Assembly (NCBI RefSeq): GCF_020026305.1
Contig: NZ_CP075691.1
Coordinates: forward strand, 5,952,001 to 6,016,000
Reading direction: 5' to 3'
Length of the DNA stretch: 64,000 nucleotides
Source of the DNA: Streptomyces sp. 135
GTDB taxonomy: Bacteria; Actinomycetota; Actinomycetes; Streptomycetales; Streptomycetaceae
The notes below the pieces were generated by a model. The model had not been told where the DNA came from and did no database searches. It saw only the letters and a list, made by a program, of their open reading frames with translations. Below are positions 25,333 through 33,388 of this stretch, piece by piece. The translations under genes and the position numbers were made by a program. Every line of letters begins with the position of its first letter. The first letter of the stretch is position 1.

Positions 25333-26342
25333 GCGACACCTTCACCTGGGGCGCGGCCACCGGCGTCGGGTCCATGCCCGGCGGGGACGCCCGCGAGGCC
25401 GCGAAAACCGTCACCGGCAGCTTCGACGGACCGCGGGAGGGCATGCCCTACCTCGCCGAGCTGCCCGCGCGCGGACCCGGCGCCGACATGATCGGCCGCA
25501 CGGCCGGCCTGCTCGTCGACGTGTACGCGCGCGTGGAGCCCAGCGGCTGGCGCGTCGGCGACCGCCCCGGACGGGACACCAAGCGGGCCAGGGCCTGGCT
25601 CGGCGAGGACCTCGACGCCCTGGAGGAGTTCACGCAAGGGTACGAGGGCCCGCTGAAGGTCCAGGCCGTCGGCCCGTGGACGCTCGCCGCCGCGCTGGAG
25701 CTGCGCAACGGCGAGGCGGCGCTCTCCGACCCGGGCGCCTGCCGCGACCTCGCCGGATCGCTAGCCGAGGGCCTGCGCGAGCACCTCGCCGACGTGCGCC
25801 GCAGGGTGCCCGGCGCCCAGGTGGTGCTGCAACTCGACGAGCCCTCGCTCATCGCCGTGCTCCGCGGGCAGGTCAAGACGGCCAGCGAGTACCGCACCCA
25901 CCGGGCCGTGGACCGCCAGGTCGTGGAGGACACCCTGCGGGCCGTCCTGGCCGTACAGGGCGAGGGCCCGACGGTCGTCCACTCCTGCGCGCCGGACGTG
26001 CCCTTCGCGCTGCTGCGCCGCGCCGGTGCCCACGCGATCTCGTTCGATGCCTCGCTCCTCACCGAGCGTGACGACGAGACCATCGGCGAGGCCGTCGAGG
26101 GCGGCACGAAGCTCTTCGCCGGTGTCGTGCCGGGCGTGGACGGCCGATTGTCAGACCCTGCCGGTAGCGTCATGGGTGTCAGGACGTTGTGGCGCAGGCT
26201 GGGGCTGAATCCGGGATCACTCGCGGAGTCGGTCGTGGTCACTCCGTCGTGCGGTCTCGCGGGGGCGTCTCCCGCGTACGCGCGCGCGGTGCTCGCCCAC
26301 TGCGTCAAGGCGGCGAGATCGCTCGCAGACAACCCTGAGTAA
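25329..26342 (+). CDS. Cobalamin-independent methionine synthase-like (MetE C-terminal domain) protein
   Basis: A 337-residue protein resembling the catalytic C-terminal half of MetE, without the N-terminal half; full MetE is about 750 residues. Visible motifs are VGSMPGGDAREAAK at the start, VQLDEPSL with the conserved Asp-Glu, VVHSCAPDVPF carrying the zinc His and Cys (HxC), and VTPSCGLAG with the second zinc cysteine. The UROD/MetE-like barrel is thus complete at its metal site. The methyl donor may be something other than methyl-THF-polyglutamate. ATG 25329 overlaps the SDR stop. It lies just 30 bases before ligA. Confidence 0.82.
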   Translation: MSDTFTWGAATGVGSMPGGDAREAAKTVTGSFDGPREGMPYLAELPARGPGADMIGRTAGLLVDVYARVEPSGWRVGDRPGRDTKRARAWLGEDLDALEEFTQGYEGPLKVQAVGPWTLAAALELRNGEAALSDPGACRDLAGSLAEGLREHLADVRRRVPGAQVVLQLDEPSLIAVLRGQVKTASEYRTHRAVDRQVVEDTLRAVLAVQGEGPTVVHSCAPDVPFALLRRAGAHAISFDASLLTERDDETIGEAVEGGTKLFAGVVPGVDGRLSDPAGSVMGVRTLWRRLGLNPGSLAESVVVTPSCGLAGASPAYARAVLAHCVKAARSLADNPE

Positions 26343-26372
26343 TTGGGTATGACGTAACGGGAGGACTTTACG

Positions 26373-28556
26373 GTGGCTGTCGAACAGCAAGGCTCTGTGC
26401 CCGCCGAGGCACGGGATCAGCATGCCCAGCTGGCCGAGCAGATCGAGGAGCACCGCTTCCGGTACTACGTGAAGGACCAACCGGTCGTCAGCGACGCCGA
26501 GTTCGACAAGCTCCTGCGTACCCTCGAAGCCCTGGAAGAGGAACATCCGGAGCTGCGGACGCCGGACTCGCCCACCCAGAAGGTCTCCGGTTCGTACGAG
26601 ACGGAGTTCACGGCGGTCGAGCACCGCGAGCGCATGCTCTCGCTGGACAACGCCTTCGACGACGCCGAGCTGGCCGCCTGGGCCGACCGCGTGGCCAAGG
26701 ACGTCGGCTCGCCGGGCTACCACTTCCTGTGCGAGCTGAAGGTCGACGGCCTCGCGGTCAACCTCACCTACGAGCACGGCAGGCTGACCCGCGCCGCCAC
26801 CCGGGGCGACGGCCGCACCGGCGAGGACATCACGCCGAACGTCCGTACGATCGCGGACATCCCGCAGCGCCTCAAGGGCGAGCGCGTCCCCGCCCTCGTG
26901 GAGATCCGCGGCGAGGTCTTCTTCCCGATGGAGAAGTTCGAGGAGCTGAACGCCCGCCTGGTGGAGGCGGGCGACAAGCCCTTCGCCAACCCGCGGAACG
27001 CCGCAGCGGGTTCACTGCGCCAGAAGGACCCCCGCGTCACCGCGACCCGCCCGCTGCACATGGTCGTGCACGGCATCGGCGCCCGCGAGGGCTTCGACAC
27101 CGACTGCCTCAGCCACGCCTATGACCTGCTGCGCGAATGGGGCCTGCCCACCGCCAAGCACAACAAGGTCGTCGACGACATCGAGGGCGTGCGGGACTTC
27201 ATCGCGTACTTCGGCGAGAACCGCCACTCCGTGGAGCACGAGATCGACGGCGTCGTCGTCAAGCTCGACGAGATCCCGCTCCAGGGCCGTCTCGGCTCCA
27301 CCTCGCGCGCGCCGCGCTGGGCGATCGCCTGGAAGTACGCGCCGGAGGAGGTCAACACCAAGCTGATCAACATCCGTGTCGGCGTCGGCCGCACCGGCCG
27401 CGTCACGCCGTACGCCCAGGTGGAGCCCGTCACCGTCGCCGGTTCCGAGGTCGAGTTCGCGACCCTGCACAACCAGGACGTCGTGAAGAAGAAGGGCGTC
27501 CTGATCGGCGACACCGTCGTGATCCGCAAGGCCGGCGACGTCATCCCGGAGATCCTCGGCCCCGTCGTGGACCTGCGGGACGGCACCGAGCGGGAGTTCG
27601 TGATGCCCGCCGAGTGCCCCGAGTGCGGCACGGCGCTGCGGCCCATGAAGGAGGGCGACATCGACCTCCGCTGTCCCAACGCCCAGACGTGCCCCGCCCA
27701 GTTGCGTGAACGCCTCTTCTATCTGGCGGGCCGCAAGTCCCTGGACATCGAGAACTTCGGATACGTCGCCGCGGCCGCGCTGACCAGGCCCCTGGAGCCC
27801 GCCGAGCCGCCCATCCTCGACGAGGGCGACATCTTCGACCTCAAGGTCGAGGAGCTGCTCCCCATCAAGTCCTACGTCCTCGACCAGGACTCCGGCCTGC
27901 CCAAGCGCGACCCCAAGACCGGCGAGGAGAAGGTGGTCACCTTCTTCGCCAACCAGAAGGGCGAGGCGAAGAAGAACACCCTCGCCATGCTGGAGAACAT
28001 CGCGGCGGCCAAGGAGCGCCCCCTCGCCCGCGTCCTGACCGGCCTCTCGATCCGGCACGTCGGCCCGGTGGCCGCCGAGGCGCTGGCCCGCGAGTTCCGC
28101 TCCATCGACCGCATCGAACAGGCCACCGAGGAAGAGCTGGCCACGACGGAGGGAGTGGGCCCGGTCATCGCGGCCTCCCTCAAACAGTGGTTCGCCGAGG
28201 AGTGGCACCGCGAGATCCTCCGCAAGTGGCGGGCGGCCGGGGTGCGCATGGAGGAGGAGTCGAGCGGCGAGGACGAGGGCCCCCGCCCCCTGGAGGGCCT
28301 CACCGTCGTCGTGACCGGAACGCTCGAGCACTACACCCGGGATGGCGCGAAAGAGGCGCTCCAGACCCGGGGCGCGAAGGTGACCGGTTCCGTTTCGAAG
28401 AAGACGTCGTTCGTGGTCGTCGGGGACAACCCCGGTTCCAAGTACGACAAGGCGATGCAGGTGAAGGTTCCGGTTCTCAACGAGGAAGGCTTCGTTGTGC
28501 TGCTGGAACAGGGACCGGACGCGGCGCGGGAAGTCGCGCTTCCGACCGAGGAGTAG
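26373..28556 (+). CDS. ligA: NAD-dependent DNA ligase
   Basis: Seals nicks during replication and repair using NAD as adenylate donor. It has 727 residues, slightly longer than the usual 670-700. The adenylation lysine is K123 in CELKVDGLAVN. Then come the OB fold, the four-cysteine zinc finger (CPECGTALRPM and CPNAQTCPAQL), helix-hairpin-helix repeats and a C-terminal BRCT domain (LEGLTVVVTGTLEHYTRDGA). An insert between the zinc finger and the HhH region (about residues 470-540) accounts for the extra length. The GTG at 26373 has GGGAGG at good spacing. Confidence 0.97.
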   Translation: MAVEQQGSVPAEARDQHAQLAEQIEEHRFRYYVKDQPVVSDAEFDKLLRTLEALEEEHPELRTPDSPTQKVSGSYETEFTAVEHRERMLSLDNAFDDAELAAWADRVAKDVGSPGYHFLCELKVDGLAVNLTYEHGRLTRAATRGDGRTGEDITPNVRTIADIPQRLKGERVPALVEIRGEVFFPMEKFEELNARLVEAGDKPFANPRNAAAGSLRQKDPRVTATRPLHMVVHGIGAREGFDTDCLSHAYDLLREWGLPTAKHNKVVDDIEGVRDFIAYFGENRHSVEHEIDGVVVKLDEIPLQGRLGSTSRAPRWAIAWKYAPEEVNTKLINIRVGVGRTGRVTPYAQVEPVTVAGSEVEFATLHNQDVVKKKGVLIGDTVVIRKAGDVIPEILGPVVDLRDGTEREFVMPAECPECGTALRPMKEGDIDLRCPNAQTCPAQLRERLFYLAGRKSLDIENFGYVAAAALTRPLEPAEPPILDEGDIFDLKVEELLPIKSYVLDQDSGLPKRDPKTGEEKVVTFFANQKGEAKKNTLAMLENIAAAKERPLARVLTGLSIRHVGPVAAEALAREFRSIDRIEQATEEELATTEGVGPVIAASLKQWFAEEWHREILRKWRAAGVRMEEESSGEDEGPRPLEGLTVVVTGTLEHYTRDGAKEALQTRGAKVTGSVSKKTSFVVVGDNPGSKYDKAMQVKVPVLNEEGFVVLLEQGPDAAREVALPTEE

Positions 28557-28870
28557 CGGTTGAAGGCCACCCGTTCAGCGCATACCAGATGCATACGGGT
28601 GGCCGGGTCGCATTCGGGCAACCGTAGTCGACCGCTGCCCGTGGAAGCCTTCTGCGGCCTACTGTTGAGGTGTGCGCCTGCCGTGCCCCGCTGCGAACGG
28701 GGTATCTCCTGCTCAACAAGAGCTTGGAAGGGAGCATCCCCTGCTCGACACGGGCTCGGGAGCAGAGCAGCCCCTTGCTCGTCGAGAGCGAGGGGACGGA
28801 TTTGTGGACGCGGCCGAATCCGGGCCGAGTCCGTATGGCGTGGGCACCGCCGGCTGTGAGAGGGACGGGA
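28557..28870 (+). promoter_or_regulatory. Leader region of the RmdB-like gene
   Basis: This 314-bp gap contains no gene I can support. The in-frame extension from a GTG at 28670 would add 67 Arg/Ser-rich residues with poor codon bias, and is not used. The region has several GC-rich imperfect repeats around GAGCATCCCCTGCTC and GGGAGCAGAGCAGCCC (28730-28780) that could fold, and ends with GAGAGGG before the ATG at 28871. No clear promoter hexamers were seen. Confidence 0.3.
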
Positions 28871-31204
28871 ATGGAACCGACCGAGAGCGCCGCCCCGGAC
28901 TCACCGCTGCGCGCGCGCCGGTGGCACACGCCGGGCACCTGGCTGCGCGGACGCCGGACAGCACAGGACACCGATTCCGCCACCCCGAGCGGGTCTTCGA
29001 CCGGGGCGCTGAGCACGGCCATCGAACCCCGTGAGCGGGCCTGGACGGCCCCCACCACAGGTCGCGGCACGGAGAGCGCCGTGGCCCTGGCGGGCGGCCC
29101 CACCGAGCCGGACCCGCGCGACGCCTGGCCGCTGCTGCCCGTCGTGGTCGTCACGGCGGCCGCGGTCCTGCTGGGCACCGGCTTCTTCCAGGCCTTCACG
29201 GGCCGGCACACGCTGTTCCCCTCCGGCGCCGCCGGCTGGTCCTTCGCCGTGCTCACCGGCCTCATCGTCGGCCACCTCGTCGCCCTCGGCCGGGACCGAT
29301 GGTGGGGCGGCACGGGCTCCGGCGGGGCGCTCACCGTCGCCGTCCTGCTGCTGTACGGCTGGGTGCCGGCCGGCATGGTCAGCCTCACCGTCGTCGTCCT
29401 GGTCGGCGCCGCGCGCAGACACCGCTGGCGCCAGGGCGTGCTGCACGGCGCGGTCGACATCCTCGGCATCGGCGCGGGCGCGCTCACCATGGCCGCGTTC
29501 GGCACCTCACCGACCGCCGAGTCGCCCTGGCTGCCCGAGACCTGGGACCTGTACACCGCCCCCGAGGTGGCCCTGGTCGCCGTCGCCTACCTCGTCGTCA
29601 CGCGCGTACTGCTCTGGTACGTCCACGCGCCGCGCACCGGCGCCCTGCCCACCGTCACCCGAACGGCCCTGGTGCGCCAGGGCCTCCTCGGCATCGCGCT
29701 GCTCGGCATCGCCCCGCTGATCTGTGTGGTGGCGATCTCCCTGCCGATCCTGCTGCCGCTCTTCGCGATCCCCCTGGTCGCGCTCGACTCCACCCTGTGG
29801 ATCGCCCGCGCCCGCGCGGAGGAGCAGCTGAGGGACCCGCTCACCGGACTGCCCAACCGCCAGTGGCTGTTGGAGCGGACCTGGACGGCCCTCGACGACG
29901 CCGAGCGGATCGGGGCGCGCTCCGCCCTGATGCTGATCGACATGGACCGTTTCCGCTCGGTGAACGACACCCTCGGGCACCTCGCCGGTGACCGGCTGCT
30001 GTTGCAGATAGCGGACCGGCTGCGGCTCGCGCTGCCGCGCGGCGCGGAGGCGGCCCGGCTCGGCGGCGACGAGTTCGCCGTACTGCTCCCCATCGCCGAC
30101 TCCACGACCTCCGCCACGCGCGTGGCCCGCCAACTGGTCGCGGCCCTCGGCTCGCCGCTCGACCTCGACGGCCTCACCCTGGTCCTGGAGGCCAGCGCGG
30201 GCCTCGCCGTCTTCCCCGACCACGCGCTCGACGCCGAGGGGCTGCTGCGGCGGGCGGACGTGGCGATGTACCAGGCGAAGCGGGACCGCACGGGCGTCGA
30301 GGTGTACGAGTCCAAGCGGGACTCCAACACCCCAGACCGTCTGGGCCTGTTGGGCGACCTGCGGCGGGCGCTGGACGCGGGCGACGTCGAACTGCACTAC
30401 CAGCCCAAGGTCCGCTTCGACGGCAAGGTGGCCGGCCTCGAAGCGCTGGTGCGCTGGGTGCACCCCGAGCGCGGGAAGGTCCCGCCGGACGAGTTCATCG
30501 CCATCGCCGAGTCGTCCGGGCTGATGCCGCACCTGACGGAGTACGTCCTGGAGTCGGCCCTCGGTCAGGTGGCCAAGTGGCAGGCCCAGGGCCTGAAGGT
30601 CCCCGTCGCCGTGAACGTCTCGCCGCGCGACGTCCACACACCCGGTTTCGCGGGCTCGGTCGCGGCGCGGCTCGCCCGGCACGGGGTCCCCGCGGGAGCG
30701 CTGCAACTGGAGATAACGGAACACGTGCTCCTGGAGGACCCGCAACGCGCCGCCGACACCCTCGCCGGGCTCACCGGCCACGGCGTCAAGATGTCCTTGG
30801 ACGACTTCGGCACGGGCTACTCCTCACTCGTCCACCTGCGGCGGCTGCCCGTCAGCGAGCTGAAGATCGACCGCTCCTTCGTGGCGCGGCTCGCCGTGGA
30901 CAACGAGGACGCGGAGATCGTCCGCTGCACGGTGGACCTCGCGCACTCCCTCGGTCTGCTCGTCGTCGCCGAGGGCGTCGAGGACGACGAGACCTGGGAG
31001 CGGCTGCGCGACCTCGGCTGCGACGCGGTGCAGGGCTGGCTGGTCGCCGCGGCGATGCCGCCGGAGGAGACCACCGCGTGGCTGCGGGCGCGCGGCTCCC
31101 GCGGCTGGCGCCGGCCCGCGGACGTGGCGGCGGAAGCGGCGGCGGCGCTCGCCGAGGGCTCCGACGTGGGACAGTCCCAGTCCTCGGACCACGTGGTGAA
31201 CTGA
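28871..31204 (+). CDS. rmdB: Membrane-bound c-di-GMP GGDEF-EAL protein, RmdB-like
   Basis: A 777-residue protein. A disordered cytoplasmic N-terminus (1-85) precedes about six membrane helices (87-310), a GGDEF domain (315-480) and an EAL domain (490-745). GGDEF is intact at 398-402, but the inhibitory RxxD site is absent (PRGA in that place). EAL is intact at 524-526 with DDFGTGYSS at 644-652, so phosphodiesterase activity is expected. In S. coelicolor the gene next to ligA and upstream of gatCAB is rmdB (SCO5495), which affects development; the assignment here rests on this context and domain layout. ATG 28871 has GAGAGGG upstream. A terminator hairpin follows. Confidence 0.87.
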   Translation: MEPTESAAPDSPLRARRWHTPGTWLRGRRTAQDTDSATPSGSSTGALSTAIEPRERAWTAPTTGRGTESAVALAGGPTEPDPRDAWPLLPVVVVTAAAVLLGTGFFQAFTGRHTLFPSGAAGWSFAVLTGLIVGHLVALGRDRWWGGTGSGGALTVAVLLLYGWVPAGMVSLTVVVLVGAARRHRWRQGVLHGAVDILGIGAGALTMAAFGTSPTAESPWLPETWDLYTAPEVALVAVAYLVVTRVLLWYVHAPRTGALPTVTRTALVRQGLLGIALLGIAPLICVVAISLPILLPLFAIPLVALDSTLWIARARAEEQLRDPLTGLPNRQWLLERTWTALDDAERIGARSALMLIDMDRFRSVNDTLGHLAGDRLLLQIADRLRLALPRGAEAARLGGDEFAVLLPIADSTTSATRVARQLVAALGSPLDLDGLTLVLEASAGLAVFPDHALDAEGLLRRADVAMYQAKRDRTGVEVYESKRDSNTPDRLGLLGDLRRALDAGDVELHYQPKVRFDGKVAGLEALVRWVHPERGKVPPDEFIAIAESSGLMPHLTEYVLESALGQVAKWQAQGLKVPVAVNVSPRDVHTPGFAGSVAARLARHGVPAGALQLEITEHVLLEDPQRAADTLAGLTGHGVKMSLDDFGTGYSSLVHLRRLPVSELKIDRSFVARLAVDNEDAEIVRCTVDLAHSLGLLVVAEGVEDDETWERLRDLGCDAVQGWLVAAAMPPEETTAWLRARGSRGWRRPADVAAEAAAALAEGSDVGQSQSSDHVVN

Positions 31205-31214
31205 CCGCCCGCCT

Positions 31215-31240
31215 TCGGCCCTCCCGATGCGGAGGGCCGA
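31215..31240 (+). terminator. Hairpin after the RmdB-like gene
   Basis: A 10-bp perfect stem, TCGGCCCTCC with GGAGGGCCGA, around a CGATGC loop, starting 10 bases after the stop codon. There is no T-run. A TAGGAT -10-like box for the next operon is at 31295-31300. Confidence 0.7.
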
Positions 31241-31340
31241 GGGCCGCCGGGCCCCCGCGGGGAAACCGTTTAACGGGCACACCACCCGGCCCCATAGGAT
31301 TGGGGTCACAACCCGCACACTCACCCCTGAGGATCGCCGC

Positions 31341-31637
31341 ATGCCTGGCATCACGCGCGAGGAGGTCGCCCACCTCGCCCGCCTTGCACGTCTGGAGCTG
31401 AAGGCCGAGGAGCTCGACCACTTCGCCGGACAGCTCGACGACATCATCGGCGCGGTCGCCCGCGTCTCGGAGGTCGCCGACCAAGACGTACCGCCGACCT
31501 CGCACCCGCTGCCGCTGACGAACGTCATGCGCGCGGACGAGGTCCGTCCGTCGCTCACCCCCGAGCAGGCGCTCTCTGGCGCCCCGGCCCAGGAGCAGCA
31601 GCGTTTCAAGGTGCCGCAGATCCTGGGGGAGGACTAA
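31341..31637 (+). CDS. gatC: Asp-tRNA(Asn)/Glu-tRNA(Gln) amidotransferase subunit C
   Basis: Small stabilising subunit of the GatCAB transamidase, which converts Glu-tRNA(Gln) to Gln-tRNA(Gln) (and Asp-tRNA(Asn) where needed). It has 98 residues, the usual size, with ITREEVAHLARLARLELKAEE at the start and the conserved DxVxPTxHP-like segment DQDVPPTSHPLPL. ATG 31341 follows TGAGGAT. First gene of gatC-gatA-small gene-gatB; a likely promoter has TAGGAT at 31295-31300. Five bases separate it from gatA. Confidence 0.96.
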   Translation: MPGITREEVAHLARLARLELKAEELDHFAGQLDDIIGAVARVSEVADQDVPPTSHPLPLTNVMRADEVRPSLTPEQALSGAPAQEQQRFKVPQILGED

Positions 31638-31642
31638 AGAAC

Positions 31643-33136
31643 ATGACGGACATCATCAAGCTCACCGCCGCCGAGATCGCGTCGAAGATCGCCTCCGGCG
31701 AGCTCACGGCCGTCGAGGTCACCGAGGCCCACCTGGCCCGCATCGACGCCGTCGACGAGAAGGTGCACGCCTTCCTCTACGTCGACCGCGAGGGCGCCCT
31801 CGCGCAGGCCCGCGCCGTCGACGAGAAGCGCGCCAGGGGCGAGAAGCTCGGCCCGCTGGCCGGCGTCCCCGTCGCGCTCAAAGACATCTTCACCACCGAG
31901 GGCGTTCCGACCACGGTCGGCTCCAAGATCCTCGAGGGCTGGATCCCGCCGTACGACGCGACGGTCACCAAGAAGCTGAAGGCGGCCGACGTCGTCCTGC
32001 TCGGCAAGACCAACATGGACGAGTTCGCCATGGGGTCCTCCACCGAGAACAGCGCCTTCGGCCCGACCGGCAACCCCTGGGACCTCACCCGCATCCCCGG
32101 CGGCTCCGGCGGCGGTTCCGCCGCCGCCCTCGCCGCCTACGAGGCCCCCCTCACCCTCGGCACGGACACCGGCGGCTCCATCCGCCAGCCCGCGGCCGTC
32201 ACCGGCACGGTCGGCGTCAAGCCCACCTACGGCGGCGTCTCCCGCTACGGCATGGTGGCCTTCTCCAGCTCCCTGGACCAGGGCGGCCCCTGCGCCCGCA
32301 CCGTCCTGGACGCCGCTCTGCTGCACGAGGCCATCGCCGGGCACGACGAGCTGGACTCGACGTCCATCGACGCCCCGGTCCCGCCGGTCGTCGAGGCCGC
32401 GCGCAACGGCTCCGTACAGGGCATGCGCGTCGGTGTCGTGAAGCAGTTCTCGGGCGAGGGCTACCAGGCCGGTGTCGTCCAGCGCTTCAACGAGTCGGTG
32501 GAGCTGCTCAAGTCCCTCGGCGCGACCGTCGTCGAGCTGGACTGCCCCTCCTTCGACCTGGCCCTGTCGGCGTACTACCTGATCGCGCCCTCCGAGTGCT
32601 CCTCGAACCTCGCCCGGTTCGACGCCATGCGCTACGGCCTGCGCGTCGGCGACGACGGCACGAGGTCCGCCGAGGACGTCACCGCGCTCACCCGCGAGGC
32701 CGGCTTCGGCGACGAGGTCAAGCGCCGCATCATCCTCGGCACGTACGCGCTCAGCTCCGGCTACTACGACGCGTACTACGGCAGCGCCCAGAAGGTCCGC
32801 ACGCTCATCACGCAGGAATTCGAGAAGGCCTTCGAACAGGTCGACGTGATCGTCTCCCCGACGACGCCGACCACCGCCTTCCCGATCGGCGAGCGCGCCG
32901 ACGACCCGATGGCGATGTACCTGGCCGACCTGTGCACCATCCCGACCAACCTGGCGGGCAACTCCGCCATGTCGCTGCCCTGCGGCCTCGCGCCGGAGGA
33001 CGGCCTGCCCGTCGGACTGCAGATCATCGCCCCCGCCATGAAGGACGACCGCCTGTACAAGGTGGGAGCCGCCGTCGAGGCCGCCTTCGTGGAAAAGTGG
33101 GGGCACCCGCTGCTGGAGGAGGCACCGTCGCTGTGA
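31643..33136 (+). CDS. gatA: Glutamyl-tRNA(Gln) amidotransferase subunit A
   Basis: Amidase subunit that releases ammonia from glutamine for the GatB kinase/transamidase site. It has 497 residues. The Ser-cisSer-Lys triad is visible: K80 (VALKDIFTTEG), S155 in GGSGGGSA and nucleophile S179 in TDTGGSIRQPA. Family end motifs such as LPVGLQIIAP are present. ATG 31643 follows GGGGGAGGAC. The stop overlaps the GTG of the small downstream gene (GTGA), which suggests translational coupling. Confidence 0.97.
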   Translation: MTDIIKLTAAEIASKIASGELTAVEVTEAHLARIDAVDEKVHAFLYVDREGALAQARAVDEKRARGEKLGPLAGVPVALKDIFTTEGVPTTVGSKILEGWIPPYDATVTKKLKAADVVLLGKTNMDEFAMGSSTENSAFGPTGNPWDLTRIPGGSGGGSAAALAAYEAPLTLGTDTGGSIRQPAAVTGTVGVKPTYGGVSRYGMVAFSSSLDQGGPCARTVLDAALLHEAIAGHDELDSTSIDAPVPPVVEAARNGSVQGMRVGVVKQFSGEGYQAGVVQRFNESVELLKSLGATVVELDCPSFDLALSAYYLIAPSECSSNLARFDAMRYGLRVGDDGTRSAEDVTALTREAGFGDEVKRRIILGTYALSSGYYDAYYGSAQKVRTLITQEFEKAFEQVDVIVSPTTPTTAFPIGERADDPMAMYLADLCTIPTNLAGNSAMSLPCGLAPEDGLPVGLQIIAPAMKDDRLYKVGAAVEAAFVEKWGHPLLEEAPSL

Positions 33137-33372
33137 GCGCTCTGAACAAGGCCAAGGGCTTCAAGAAGTCCAAGACCGGTACGTATCTGTCGATCGGCAC
33201 CACCGCGTTCGGCGCGGTCTCCGTGCTCAAGCAGGCCAAGCTGGCCCGCCGCGAACACGACACGCTCCGCCTCGTGGACGCCGTCGTCTCCGCTGCCGCC
33301 ATCGCCACCGGCGTCGCGCTGCTCCTGCGGGAGCTCAAGCGCCTCGGCGACGACGACGTCCTGCTGGGCTGA
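33133..33372 (+). CDS. Small hypothetical protein inserted between gatA and gatB
   Basis: A 79-residue protein starting VSALNKAKGFKKSKTGTYLS. A basic N-terminus precedes a moderately hydrophobic segment (IGTTAFGAVSVLKQ) and a stronger one (AVVSAAAIATGVALLLRELK), with an acidic end. One or two membrane-associated helices are possible. GTG 33133 overlaps the gatA stop by four bases and gatB starts 16 bases after its end, so it is a full member of the operon. The family is unknown to me. Its retention inside the gat operon suggests a link to the transamidosome or merely convenient co-expression. Confidence 0.72.
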   Translation: MSALNKAKGFKKSKTGTYLSIGTTAFGAVSVLKQAKLARREHDTLRLVDAVVSAAAIATGVALLLRELKRLGDDDVLLG

Positions 33373-33388
33373 GAGGGAAAGTTTCACC

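Noticed and set aside
28670..28870. A 67-residue N-terminal extension of the RmdB-like protein from GTG 28670.
   Set aside because: The extension is Arg/Ser-rich with poor codon bias, and the ATG at 28871 has a good GAGAGGG ribosome site.
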